Origin: JBFMFR01 sp040752025
Lineage (GTDB): Bacteria; Chloroflexota; Anaerolineae; Anaerolineales; UBA4823
Reading direction: 5' to 3'
DNA: 64,000 nucleotides
NCBI GenBank assembly: GCA_040752025.1
Contig: JBFMFR010000006.1
Location: 146,558 to 210,557, forward strand
The notes below the pieces were generated by a model. That model was not told the origin of the DNA, searched no databases, and saw only the letters and a list, made by a program, of their open reading frames with translations. Below are positions 17,502-25,899 of this stretch, one piece after another; positions within the stretch are counted from its first letter, which is position 1, and the number at the start of each line of letters is the position of its first letter. The position numbers and the translations under genes were made by a program.

Positions 17502-19970
17502 ATGAAACTACGCATAGCCCTCACTCGCACAATCTGGATCACCGCGTTACTTTCCTGGTTAGCAGCCTGCAACTACCCACAGCTAATCTCGCCAACATCA
17601 CCGGGTCCATCCTTGGCAACCCCGGTTAGCGGGTCGCTTTCAAGTCTCCCAATTGCCGAACCACTGCCCATACCACCCGAGACCATTATCAATTTCCGCG
17701 TCGAAGTGCCCAACGACACTCCCGCTACCGAGACCATTTACCTGGCAGTTCTGGACGATGTCACTGGCCTGGCACTAAACGTTCAATCGTTTGTCATGCA
17801 GCTTGTCGAACCCACGCCCGCAGACATCGCTGCCAGGGGATACCGGCTTTACCTCACCAGCCTGCCCTTCGCCATTGGTTCGGTCGTCAAATATCGCTAC
17901 GAACGCCAATCCAGCGAAGCGCGCGTCTCCGAACATACCGGAGATGGTTCTCCTGTACGGTATCGCTTGTATTACGTCCAGGGGCCAGGCTCAGTGGAAG
18001 GGGATATCGTGAGCCGCTGGACCGATACAAAATTCACGCAAACCACGGGGCGTATCACCGGGCAAGCAATTGATGCCGGTACTGGCGCGCCGATACCAAA
18101 CTTGCTCATCACCGCCGGCGGTTCTCAGACTCTGACAACTTCGAACGGCGCCTTTTTGCTGGAAGGGTTACCGCCTGGAGTACACAACCTGGTAGCATAT
18201 GCCCTGGATGGTTCCTACAAAACTTTCCAGCAAGGCGCCCGGGTTGCTTCCGAATCAGCCACGCTTGCCCCCCTAAGCCTGGATGCAGTTCCCTTCGTCA
18301 AGGGCTTCTTCATAGTCAGTGTTCCCAGCGGAACCCCGCCAATCATCCCGGTTCGTCTGGCAGGCAGCCTGTATTCACTGGGGAATACCTTCGCTACCCT
18401 GACCGGTGGAATCAGCGCCCTGGCCACCAGCATGCCTGTGCTTGAACCCTTACCCGATGGGCGCTACAGTCTGACAGTTGATTTACCGGTTGGAGCCGAT
18501 GTACGCTACAAGTACACCCTGGGGGACGGGTTTTGGAATGCCGAACACCTGCGCACTGGAGAATTCCGCTTACGCCAGATCATTGTCCCGCCGCGAAATT
18601 TCTTAGTGGAAGAGAATGTGGATACGTGGTACTCCGGTCCGCCGAACTCCCTCTCCTTTGATCTGACTGTGACCGCAGATACTCCTCCAGGCGATTCGAT
18701 TTCTATCCAGTTCGATCCGCTTTTCGGTTGGACCGAACCCATCCCCATGTGGCATATCGGTGGACAGCGTTGGGCCTATGTGCTCTACAGTCCACTCAAC
18801 CTCCCTGGTAACTTCAACTATCGCTACTGTCGCAACGAACAATGTGGCATCGGCGATGATGTGCTCACACCTGAACGATATGGACAGGGTCGACCGCTCA
18901 AGATCGCCGGGCAGCCGCAAACACAAACCGACCAGGTGGAGGCCTGGATGAATTTCTCTGCCTCCCCCAGCTTTGTCCAATCAACCCCCGATGCCGTTTC
19001 TCCTCGTGGTGAATCCTTTTGGGCCGGCGTTGAATTCCAAGCCTCCTTCCACCCATCCTGGCGATCCTATTTCCCCCAGGCAATTGAACAAGTCGCCTCT
19101 ATGGGTTCGAATTGGTTGGTGCTCACCCCTACCTGGTCTTATGGAAAAAGTTTGCCTGGTAACGCACCTCCCCTGCTGGCTGCCATTCCCGGTCGCGATA
19201 TGCTCTGGTACGATCTGGAAAGCACCATCCAGCAAGCCCAATCTGCACATTTGAATACAGCCATTTTCCCGGTCCCACAGTTCCAGTTGGAGGTTGACGA
19301 ATGGTGGCAGACCGCTCCGCGCGATAAGAGTTGGTGGACTGTCTGGTTCGAACAGTACCGCACATTTGCTTTACACCACGCCGACCTGGCGAACCGCACC
19401 TCAGCCAACGCCTTGATCCTGGGTGGAGACTGGCTGGCGCCAGCCCTTCCGGGAGGCAGGCTGGCGGATGGCTCGCCATCAGGCGTCCCCGCCAACGCCG
19501 AAGAACGCTGGAGCGCGTTGATCGATGAAATTCGCCAGACTTATTCCGGAACTTTGCTTTGGGCTCTCCCTGGCGAGAACACTACCATGACGCCCCCTGG
19601 CTTCCTTGGCAAGGTGGATCAGATTTACGTATTGCTCACTATCTCCTCAGAACAACTGATTGCCGCTATCCAGGGCGCCGATCTTACCACCGAGATCACG
19701 AGTTGGCTCGATACCAGCCTGCAGCCCTTGCACTCAGCCCTGGGTAAGCCCGTGATTTTGGCGCTTTCGGCTCCCTCCGATCCTGATTTGCAAAGCCAGT
19801 ATAACTCCTACAACCTTGTATTGAATGCTGTCAATTCCCGCAGTTGGCTCAGTGGCTTTGTGACGCGCGGTTTCTATCCCCCGCTGGCCATCCAGAATCA
19901 CGACCCTTCGATCCACGGCAAACCAACCAGCCAGCTTTTAACTGCCTGGTTCTCACAATTCGTAAGATGA
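17502..19970 (+). CDS. Secreted multidomain lipoprotein with carboxypeptidase-regulatory-like and TIM-barrel-like parts
   Basis: A lipobox (LSWLAAC) follows the signal helix. About residues 50-165 form a beta-rich domain, residues 180-255 a carboxypeptidase regulatory-like fold (GRITGQAIDAGTGAPIPNLLITAGG), and residues 260-480 further beta domains of the starch-binding type. The final 320 residues begin ASFHPSWRSYFPQAIEQVASMGSNWLVLTPTW, which looks like the first strands of a glycosidase-like TIM barrel. No catalytic acid pair could be fixed, so activity is unknown. The ATG at 17502 gives the lipoprotein leader; an in-frame TTG at 17484 is the alternative. It is convergent with the MoaD-like gene 6 bp away. 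Confidence 0.6.
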   Translation: MKLRIALTRTIWITALLSWLAACNYPQLISPTSPGPSLATPVSGSLSSLPIAEPLPIPPETIINFRVEVPNDTPATETIYLAVLDDVTGLALNVQSFVMQLVEPTPADIAARGYRLYLTSLPFAIGSVVKYRYERQSSEARVSEHTGDGSPVRYRLYYVQGPGSVEGDIVSRWTDTKFTQTTGRITGQAIDAGTGAPIPNLLITAGGSQTLTTSNGAFLLEGLPPGVHNLVAYALDGSYKTFQQGARVASESATLAPLSLDAVPFVKGFFIVSVPSGTPPIIPVRLAGSLYSLGNTFATLTGGISALATSMPVLEPLPDGRYSLTVDLPVGADVRYKYTLGDGFWNAEHLRTGEFRLRQIIVPPRNFLVEENVDTWYSGPPNSLSFDLTVTADTPPGDSISIQFDPLFGWTEPIPMWHIGGQRWAYVLYSPLNLPGNFNYRYCRNEQCGIGDDVLTPERYGQGRPLKIAGQPQTQTDQVEAWMNFSASPSFVQSTPDAVSPRGESFWAGVEFQASFHPSWRSYFPQAIEQVASMGSNWLVLTPTWSYGKSLPGNAPPLLAAIPGRDMLWYDLESTIQQAQSAHLNTAIFPVPQFQLEVDEWWQTAPRDKSWWTVWFEQYRTFALHHADLANRTSANALILGGDWLAPALPGGRLADGSPSGVPANAEERWSALIDEIRQTYSGTLLWALPGENTTMTPPGFLGKVDQIYVLLTISSEQLIAAIQGADLTTEITSWLDTSLQPLHSALGKPVILALSAPSDPDLQSQYNSYNLVLNAVNSRSWLSGFVTRGFYPPLAIQNHDPSIHGKPTSQLLTAWFSQFVR

Positions 19971-19976
19971 GTGGAT

Positions 19977-20228
19977 TTAGAAAGCCTCACTGCCCCCAGA
20001 TAATGCCGGCATCAGGTTGATTTCATCGCCGTCGCAGAGCGCCTGCTCCAAGTCCGCGACACGCCCATTAACCACCAGCAATAACGCATCCACGGGCAAT
20101 TCAATCTTTAGAGTATCCAGTAAAACTGCCAGAGTGCTTTGCTCTGGCAGTTTTACTGATAACTTTCGCACCATGCCTTGCGGTGTTTGCTGTTGCAAGA
20201 TGGTATGCAAATGCACCACGACTACCAA
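19977..20228 (-). CDS. MoaD/ThiS-like sulfur-carrier protein with C-terminal tail after Gly-Gly
   Basis: The 83-residue product has the MoaD/ThiS ubiquitin-like pattern: LPEQSTLAVLLDTL, LLLVVNGRVADLEQALCDGDEINLMPALSGG. The diglycine is followed by SEAF, so it is not the C-terminus as it must be in an active thiocarboxylate carrier. Its TTG start (20228) overlaps the AOR stop by 7 bp and follows GAGG in the AOR 3' end, giving clear coupling with the upstream AOR-family gene. MoaD-like genes often travel with AOR genes, probably for tungstopterin synthesis. An internal 17-bp inverted repeat lies within the gene. Confidence 0.75.
   Translation of the reverse strand: MVVVVHLHTILQQQTPQGMVRKLSVKLPEQSTLAVLLDTLKIELPVDALLLVVNGRVADLEQALCDGDEINLMPALSGGSEAF
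20118..20158. repeat. Perfect 17-bp inverted repeat inside the MoaD-like gene
   Basis: CAGTAAAACTGCCAGAG (20118-20134) and CTCTGGCAGTTTTACTG (20142-20158) are exact reverse complements around a 7-nt spacer. They encode the VKLPEQSTLAVLL stretch of the sulfur carrier. No T run follows on either strand, so it is not an ordinary terminator. Confidence 0.85.
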
Positions 20229-21922
20229 TTGAAAACCTCGTCCAGATCTCCATCCGCAACATCAAACACCGAGTTGTGCGGCGGTAAAGCCTCTCGCCGC
20301 ATCCATTCTGGCAAACGATCATCGGCGGCCGTGAAGCCGGCCCGCCTGTTGAATTCTCGTTCGAGGATTAGCGTTTCTCGGCCCAACACCTGCAAATAAT
20401 CCTCGCCCACATTCCAGTCGTAACGGGCATTGATCAGATCACGAATCACTTCCGGCGCAGCCCCAAAACCAAAGCCGGCAAAAACACACGCTCCCAGCGT
20501 GTCATACCCGGCCATATTGATCTGCGCTGTTCGCGAGACTGCCACCTGGGCTTTCGGATCCAGATGATCGACCTTTGCGCGAATGGTTAACCCGCAGGTA
20601 TGGTCACCGCCCTGCGGTGAAGTTGCATAAGTTACCCCGGTTCCCTTGATCGCCCGCGGTTCGTAGGCCGAGAGCGCCTGCCCCTTAGCAACCGGCACTC
20701 TCTCGACGCCAAATACCCGTCCCACCAGCGCCGGCCCACCACCGATAACCCGCCCCAACGCTGTATTCTGCCGGATTTCTTGCAGCAGGCGCATAGCGCC
20801 ATCCCCATCGCCAAATTCCATCAATCCCGCCTCGGCTGCCACGCCCAAAGCCACGCCGATCTCTATCGTATCCAGACCCATATCATTCACTTCATAATTC
20901 AGATGCGCAATCGTATCCAGATCGCCAATTCCCAGGTTAGACCCCATCAGGCCAATCGTTTCATACTCCATTGGAGAAACGATCGCCTTGCCGTCTGGAC
21001 CCGCATACACATTTGAGGATTGGATCGAACAACCTGGCATGCAAGCATGCGCAATCTGGCATTCACCATCCCGCTGCAACATTTGCTCGCGCATCGCTTC
21101 GCCGCTGATCCGCTCAGCATGCTCGAACTTCCCTTCTGAAAAGTTGCGCGTCGGCAGCGCGCCAAAACCATAAGCCATCATAAGCACGGCGGAGGTACCA
21201 TAATCATGATAAACCTTGGTTTGCGGGTGCGCCAGTAGCGCCTGAGTGTAAGCTTTTCTGGCAGCCTTGAAAGCCTCAGGGTGTGCGATCGGCGGCCTTT
21301 CTCCGCCTGCATCATCGAATACGATCGCCTTCAGCCCCTTGGTACCCATCACTGCCCCCAGGCCGCCCCTGGCCGCGATCCGCGCCGGCACCTTATCTTT
21401 ATCCAGGTTTTGGATGCCTGCCGACAACATACCGCTTTCTCCACCGGGTCCAATCAGGGCAATCGCCACCTTCTCGCCATACCGTTCCAGCAAGCGTCTG
21501 GCTGCTTCGAAAACACCCAACCCTGCCAGGTCATCCGCAGGCTCAAAACGCGCTCCCTTTTTGCTTAGATGCAGCACCCATAGACCCTTTTTGGCAGGTT
21601 TGTCTTCAATAATCAGGGCTTTCATCCCCAGGTTAGTCATGTGGAGGCCTGTTGTGCCGCCAGCATTTGCCTCTTTGATTCCCCCTGTTAACGGACTCTT
21701 CCCACCTACTGAAATCCGGTCACAACTCGAGAGCATATGCCCAACCAGCAATCCCGGCGCAAAAACCAGTTTGTTACCCGGCCCAATTGGCTCACAAGTC
21801 GCATCGATCTCATCGAGCAGGATACGCACAGATAGTCCTCGCCCACCCAATTTCTCCCAACTTTCTGGAACCTCTTCTACACGAAGAGACTGTTCTCGCA
21901 CATTAATTCGCCAAACTTTCAT
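20222..21922 (-). CDS. Aldehyde ferredoxin oxidoreductase family protein (tungstopterin enzyme)
   Basis: The 566-residue product has AOR N-terminal features (KLGGRGLSVRILLDEI, ISVGGKSPLTGGIKEANAGG, ARGGLGAVMGTKGLKAIVF) and the C-terminal cysteine segment TLGACVFAGFG. AORs oxidise aldehydes with a bis-pterin tungsten site and one 4Fe-4S cluster. The cluster motif region reads C288-QIAHA-C294-MPG-C298, not the canonical C-x2-C-x3-C, so cluster ligation is altered or uses Cys288. Its ATG follows GGAG at 21927-21930. It is co-transcribed with the MoaD-like gene, and a second AOR-family gene lies 0.9 kb away on the other strand. Confidence 0.88.
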   Translation of the reverse strand: MKVWRINVREQSLRVEEVPESWEKLGGRGLSVRILLDEIDATCEPIGPGNKLVFAPGLLVGHMLSSCDRISVGGKSPLTGGIKEANAGGTTGLHMTNLGMKALIIEDKPAKKGLWVLHLSKKGARFEPADDLAGLGVFEAARRLLERYGEKVAIALIGPGGESGMLSAGIQNLDKDKVPARIAARGGLGAVMGTKGLKAIVFDDAGGERPPIAHPEAFKAARKAYTQALLAHPQTKVYHDYGTSAVLMMAYGFGALPTRNFSEGKFEHAERISGEAMREQMLQRDGECQIAHACMPGCSIQSSNVYAGPDGKAIVSPMEYETIGLMGSNLGIGDLDTIAHLNYEVNDMGLDTIEIGVALGVAAEAGLMEFGDGDGAMRLLQEIRQNTALGRVIGGGPALVGRVFGVERVPVAKGQALSAYEPRAIKGTGVTYATSPQGGDHTCGLTIRAKVDHLDPKAQVAVSRTAQINMAGYDTLGACVFAGFGFGAAPEVIRDLINARYDWNVGEDYLQVLGRETLILEREFNRRAGFTAADDRLPEWMRREALPPHNSVFDVADGDLDEVFNW

Positions 21923-22067
21923 CGCTTACTCCATTGGGTATTTATTCAAGAGTGTGAAAAAATTACCCTCTAATTTTAGCACATCCTGCCAACCTCGTCA
22001 TCCCTCAAAAACCTTTTCCGTGGTATCCTCATCCAACTAACTCAATTTATTCAGCACTGGAAAGCCC

Positions 22068-22796
22068 ATGAACACTTCAAATTCCTCACAACCCCCAATC
22101 ATCGTTCTGATCTCCGCCAACATCGAATGGCGCGCAATCCGAAAGCTTTTCCCCAACGTTACTATTCAACACTCACCTTATGGCGAGTGGTTCACCACCG
22201 ACCTGGCTCTCCCTACATCAAAGAATAATCTCTCTGTGTACTTCTTTCATGGGGGCTGGGGCAAGATCGCCGCTGCGGGTTCTACACAATATGTGATCGA
22301 TCGTTGGCAGCCGGAGTTATTAATCAACCTCGGCACCTGCGGTGGCTTTGAAGGGCACATTCAACGCAACGAGGTGATCCTGGTTGACAAGACCATCGTC
22401 TACGACATCATTGAACAAATGGGCGACTACGATGAGCATATCGCCCATTACACCACGGTATTGGATTTGAGCTGGTTGCCAGCCGATGTTCCCCAGTCAG
22501 TACGCCGCACCTTGCTGGTTTCAGGAGACCGCGATCTGCTGCCCGAGGATATTCACCACCTGGCCAGCAAATTTGGCGCAGTTGCCGGCGACTGGGAATC
22601 AGGCGCAATTGCCTTCGTAGCTTCTCGCAATCAGGTCAGGTTGATCATCTTGCGCGGCGTCACGGATCTGGTCGGTGCCCAGGGTGGCGAAGCCTACGGC
22701 AATCTGCAGTTTTTCGAACAAGCCACGCTCAAGATCATGCAAAACCTGACCAACCACCTGCCCGCCTGGCTTCAAATCGCATCACACGAAAGCTAA
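22068..22796 (+). CDS. Nucleoside phosphorylase superfamily protein (MTA/SAH nucleosidase-like)
   Basis: The 242-residue product matches the phosphorylase/nucleosidase fold: LINLGTCGGFEGHIQRNEVILVDKTIVYD, AGDWESGAIAFVAS (active-site Glu region) and LRGVTDLV (catalytic Asp region). Such enzymes cleave 5'-methylthioadenosine, S-adenosylhomocysteine or purine nucleosides. Sequence alone does not decide between hydrolysis and phosphorolysis, or the substrate. It is divergent from the AOR/MoaD-like unit and 72 bp upstream of the second AOR gene. Confidence 0.75.
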   Translation: MNTSNSSQPPIIVLISANIEWRAIRKLFPNVTIQHSPYGEWFTTDLALPTSKNNLSVYFFHGGWGKIAAAGSTQYVIDRWQPELLINLGTCGGFEGHIQRNEVILVDKTIVYDIIEQMGDYDEHIAHYTTVLDLSWLPADVPQSVRRTLLVSGDRDLLPEDIHHLASKFGAVAGDWESGAIAFVASRNQVRLIILRGVTDLVGAQGGEAYGNLQFFEQATLKIMQNLTNHLPAWLQIASHES

Positions 22797-22868
22797 TTCG
22801 CCTCTCGCTTAAAAACTGCCTTATAATAACCCACATCCGGTAAAGACGCACCGCACGGAAATCCTTAC

Positions 22869-24692
22869 ATGCAGCCCATCTTGAAGATCGACCTTACAAC
22901 TCGAGCCATCAGCCGCTTCGAAACGCCCATCTCCTGGGCGCAGGGCTTCTTAGGTGGAGCCTCGCTGGCAGCGCGCCTGCTCTACGAATATCTCCAGCCT
23001 GGCCTGCAGCCGCTATCGGCTCAGGCACCCCTGCTATTCATGAACGGCCCGCTCACAGGCACCTCCGGCCCGGCGGTAGGGCGTTTCGTAGTTTGCGCCC
23101 GGTCGCCAGCCACCGCTCTTTGGGGGGAATCGAACTGCGGCGGTTTTTGGGGTCCAGAGCTGCGCATGGCCGGCTTCGATGGTCTATGGCTGCATGGCCG
23201 CGCCGATCAACCTGTTTACCTGTGGATTCAAGATGATCGTGTCGAAATCCGCCCAGCCGGGCATCTCTGGGGCCTGGACGCCTACCAAACCCAGGCGGCC
23301 ATCGAACAAGAGCTAGCTGCTGGCAAGGTACGCGTCGCAACCATCGGCCCAGCCGGTGAGGCGCAAATACCATTTGCACTAATCTTATGCGATCATGGGC
23401 GCGTGGCTGGGCGCACTGGCATGGGAGCAGTCATGGGTTCCAAAAATCTCAAGGCCATTGCCGTCCAGGGGCATGCTGGGGTGCCCGTAGCTCATCCGGA
23501 TGTTTTCATGCCTTTGCGATCTGCTGTCAACCACCAGTTACGCACCGATGGGCAAACCCAAATGCTGCGCGAACTGGGCACTGCCGGCACCGCCGAGTAC
23601 TTCGATTACCTGGGCGAGATGCCCAAACGCTACTTCCATGATGGCGCTTTCCCGGGTGAAATTCGAATTTCAGGAGCCGCAGTCAAGGATACGCTGCTCA
23701 CCGGGGTCAGCGCCTGCCACGCTTGCGTGATCGCCTGCGGGCGCGTTGTGCAACTGGAAGATGGCGCCAAGCGCAAAGGCCCCGAATACGAAACCCTGGT
23801 TGGCTTTGGCCCCAATCTCGGTTTGAATGACCCCGTGCTGGCAACGCGCTTCGGGGAACTGTGCGATCGTTATGGCATGGATACCATCAGTATGAGCAAT
23901 ACGCTTGGCCTTGCTTTTCAATTGTACGAGCGCGGCATAATCGATCGACAGCACACAGGTGGTCTGGAATTGCGCTGGGGCGACCCGGAGGCAGTCGAAC
24001 CACTCATCCACCAAACGGTTCGCCGTCAGGGTTTTGGTGCTTTCCTGGCCGAAGGGGCACGCGCCCTCGCCCTACGTTTCGGTGCAGCCGAGCAAGCCGT
24101 GCAGGTCAATGGACTGGAAGTAGCCTATCACGATCCACGTGGCGCTTCAGGTATGGCGTTGGTTTACGCCACTTCGCCTCGCGGCGCCTGTCACAACCAG
24201 TCTGACTATTTCCTGGCCGACATCGGACAGGTTGAAAGCAGCCTGGGGCTGGCCTTCTATGACCGCCATGCTGGCGCAGAAAAAGCCGCTAATGTTGCCA
24301 TCCATCAAAATTGGCGCACCGTTTCTAATGCTCTGGTTCTGTGCATGTTCGCCAACGTAGCCCCTGAAAACGTATTGGCGTTAGTCAACGCCGCCTGTGA
24401 TTTACAATGGGAGCTCGAAGATCTGATCCGCTGCGGTGAGCGCGGCTGGAATCTTAAACGAGCCATCAATAACCGCCTCGGATTAACGAGCGCCGACGAC
24501 CGCCTCCCCGAGGCGCTGTTGCGGCCCTATGCCGATGGAATCCCCACAGATTACGTCCCCCCATTTCAGGAAATGCTCGCTTCTTACTACTTAGCCCGCG
24601 ACTGGGATCCCGCTACCGGTTTCCCTACGCGCCAGAAATTGTTGGATTTAGATCTCGATTGGGTCATACCTGATTTGTACCCACAGGAGTGA
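22869..24692 (+). CDS. Aldehyde ferredoxin oxidoreductase family protein, second copy
   Basis: The 607-residue product has the AOR N-terminus (GGASLAARLLYEYLQPG, NGPLTGTSGPAVGRFVVCARSP, GRTGMGAVMGSKNLKAIAVQG). It also has a canonical cluster motif C283-HA-C286-VIA-C290 and a distal Cys in ALVLCMFANV. All four cluster ligands are therefore present, unlike the first copy. It should bind a bis-pterin tungsten or molybdenum cofactor and transfer electrons to ferredoxin; the substrate is unknown. The start ATG has GGAA 9 nt upstream. It is followed 6 bp later by a lipoprotein gene. Confidence 0.9.
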   Translation: MQPILKIDLTTRAISRFETPISWAQGFLGGASLAARLLYEYLQPGLQPLSAQAPLLFMNGPLTGTSGPAVGRFVVCARSPATALWGESNCGGFWGPELRMAGFDGLWLHGRADQPVYLWIQDDRVEIRPAGHLWGLDAYQTQAAIEQELAAGKVRVATIGPAGEAQIPFALILCDHGRVAGRTGMGAVMGSKNLKAIAVQGHAGVPVAHPDVFMPLRSAVNHQLRTDGQTQMLRELGTAGTAEYFDYLGEMPKRYFHDGAFPGEIRISGAAVKDTLLTGVSACHACVIACGRVVQLEDGAKRKGPEYETLVGFGPNLGLNDPVLATRFGELCDRYGMDTISMSNTLGLAFQLYERGIIDRQHTGGLELRWGDPEAVEPLIHQTVRRQGFGAFLAEGARALALRFGAAEQAVQVNGLEVAYHDPRGASGMALVYATSPRGACHNQSDYFLADIGQVESSLGLAFYDRHAGAEKAANVAIHQNWRTVSNALVLCMFANVAPENVLALVNAACDLQWELEDLIRCGERGWNLKRAINNRLGLTSADDRLPEALLRPYADGIPTDYVPPFQEMLASYYLARDWDPATGFPTRQKLLDLDLDWVIPDLYPQE

Positions 24693-24698
24693 TTCTAG

Positions 24699-25787
24699 AT
24701 GCGAAAATCACGACGCTTACCCCTGATACTGATCGCATTAGCCTTACTCACGCTCACCTGTAACCTGCCACTGCCTTTCAGCGCATCGAAAACAGTGGTC
24801 GCCACCCCTGTCCCGGGCGAAGTTTTACCGACTCTGGCGACTTCCAGGCCTTCATCCGAAAAGCCGGTTCAAATCATCCCATTAGCTGGCCCGGTGACCC
24901 GCGCGGCAGCCGAATTATCCGGCCTGGCGTGGTACGGCGACTATCTGATCATGCTGCCCCAATATCCCCAACGCTTCGGCAACAAAGACGAGGGTGGCGC
25001 TCTACTGGCTCTACCGCGCCATGCCATCCTGGACTATCTTGAGGGCCGGTCGACGGAACCGCTTCAGCCAATCGAAGTCCCACTAATCAGCCACGACCTG
25101 GAGCGCAAAGTCAAGGGGTTTGAAGGTTTCGAGGCAATCGGTTTCAGCGGAAACCGGGCCTACTTCACGATCGAGGCCAGGCATAGTTTTACAAAAATGA
25201 TGGGCTACTTGGTTGCTGGCGAGATCGATCCGGAATTGAAAGAACTACGCCTGGAACCTGCTTCTTTGGCTGAAAACCCTCCCCAGGCCAACCAATCGAA
25301 CCATACTGATGAAGCCTTATTGGTCACTTCAGATGGCATCATCACCTTCTTTGAGTCGAATGGAGCCGGGCTCAACCCTAACCCACACGGCACAATCTTC
25401 GATACATCTTTGCAGCTATCTGGTACAGTGCCATTTCCCACGATCGAATACCGGGTTACAGACGCCACTGCACTGGATGACCAGGCGAAGTTCTGGATGA
25501 TCAACTACTTCTTCCCCGGCGAACCCGAACTCAAGCCATCCCAGGATCCACTTGCTGATAAGTACGGCCAGGGCGCCACCCATGCCGCCGGGCTCTACGT
25601 TGAACGCCTGGTAGAATTCCAATACAAGCCAGACGGAATCGCGTTGACTGATACCCCTCCGGTTCAGATGCAACTAATCGATGAGCCCCGCAACTGGGAA
25701 GGACTGGTGCGCCTGGAAGGCTATGGCTTCCTGCTGGTCACTGACAAGTATCCTGGAACCCTATTGGGGTTCATCGCATATCCATAA
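24699..25787 (+). CDS. Lipoprotein of unknown function, beta-propeller/phytase-esterase-like
   Basis: The 362-residue product has a signal peptide with lipobox (LALLTLTC, about Cys21), then a Pro/Ser linker. The body consists of repeated short beta stretches: ELSGLAWYGDYLIMLPQ, FEGFEAIGFSGNRAYFTIEA, NWEGLVRLEGYGFLLVTDKYPGTLLGFI. The pattern resembles the esterase-like/phytase-like propeller group (LSGL, E-G-x-x, and a D-x-YP-type end). No enzymatic residues can be assigned safely. It lies 6 bp behind the second AOR gene, so it may be co-expressed without a shared role. Confidence 0.55.
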   Translation: MRKSRRLPLILIALALLTLTCNLPLPFSASKTVVATPVPGEVLPTLATSRPSSEKPVQIIPLAGPVTRAAAELSGLAWYGDYLIMLPQYPQRFGNKDEGGALLALPRHAILDYLEGRSTEPLQPIEVPLISHDLERKVKGFEGFEAIGFSGNRAYFTIEARHSFTKMMGYLVAGEIDPELKELRLEPASLAENPPQANQSNHTDEALLVTSDGIITFFESNGAGLNPNPHGTIFDTSLQLSGTVPFPTIEYRVTDATALDDQAKFWMINYFFPGEPELKPSQDPLADKYGQGATHAAGLYVERLVEFQYKPDGIALTDTPPVQMQLIDEPRNWEGLVRLEGYGFLLVTDKYPGTLLGFIAYP

Positions 25788-25899
25788 GTAATTATCTCGC
25801 TCCGGTTGTATTCCGGGAAAGAATTGATCCAAAGCTTACTATCAAGATGTCAAGGCCTTTCTACCGAAATGGTAAGCAGAAACAGGAACAGGAGATTTT

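Noticed and set aside
20118..20158. Intrinsic terminator within the MoaD-like gene
   Set aside because: The hairpin is strong but no T run follows on either strand and it lies inside the coding region.
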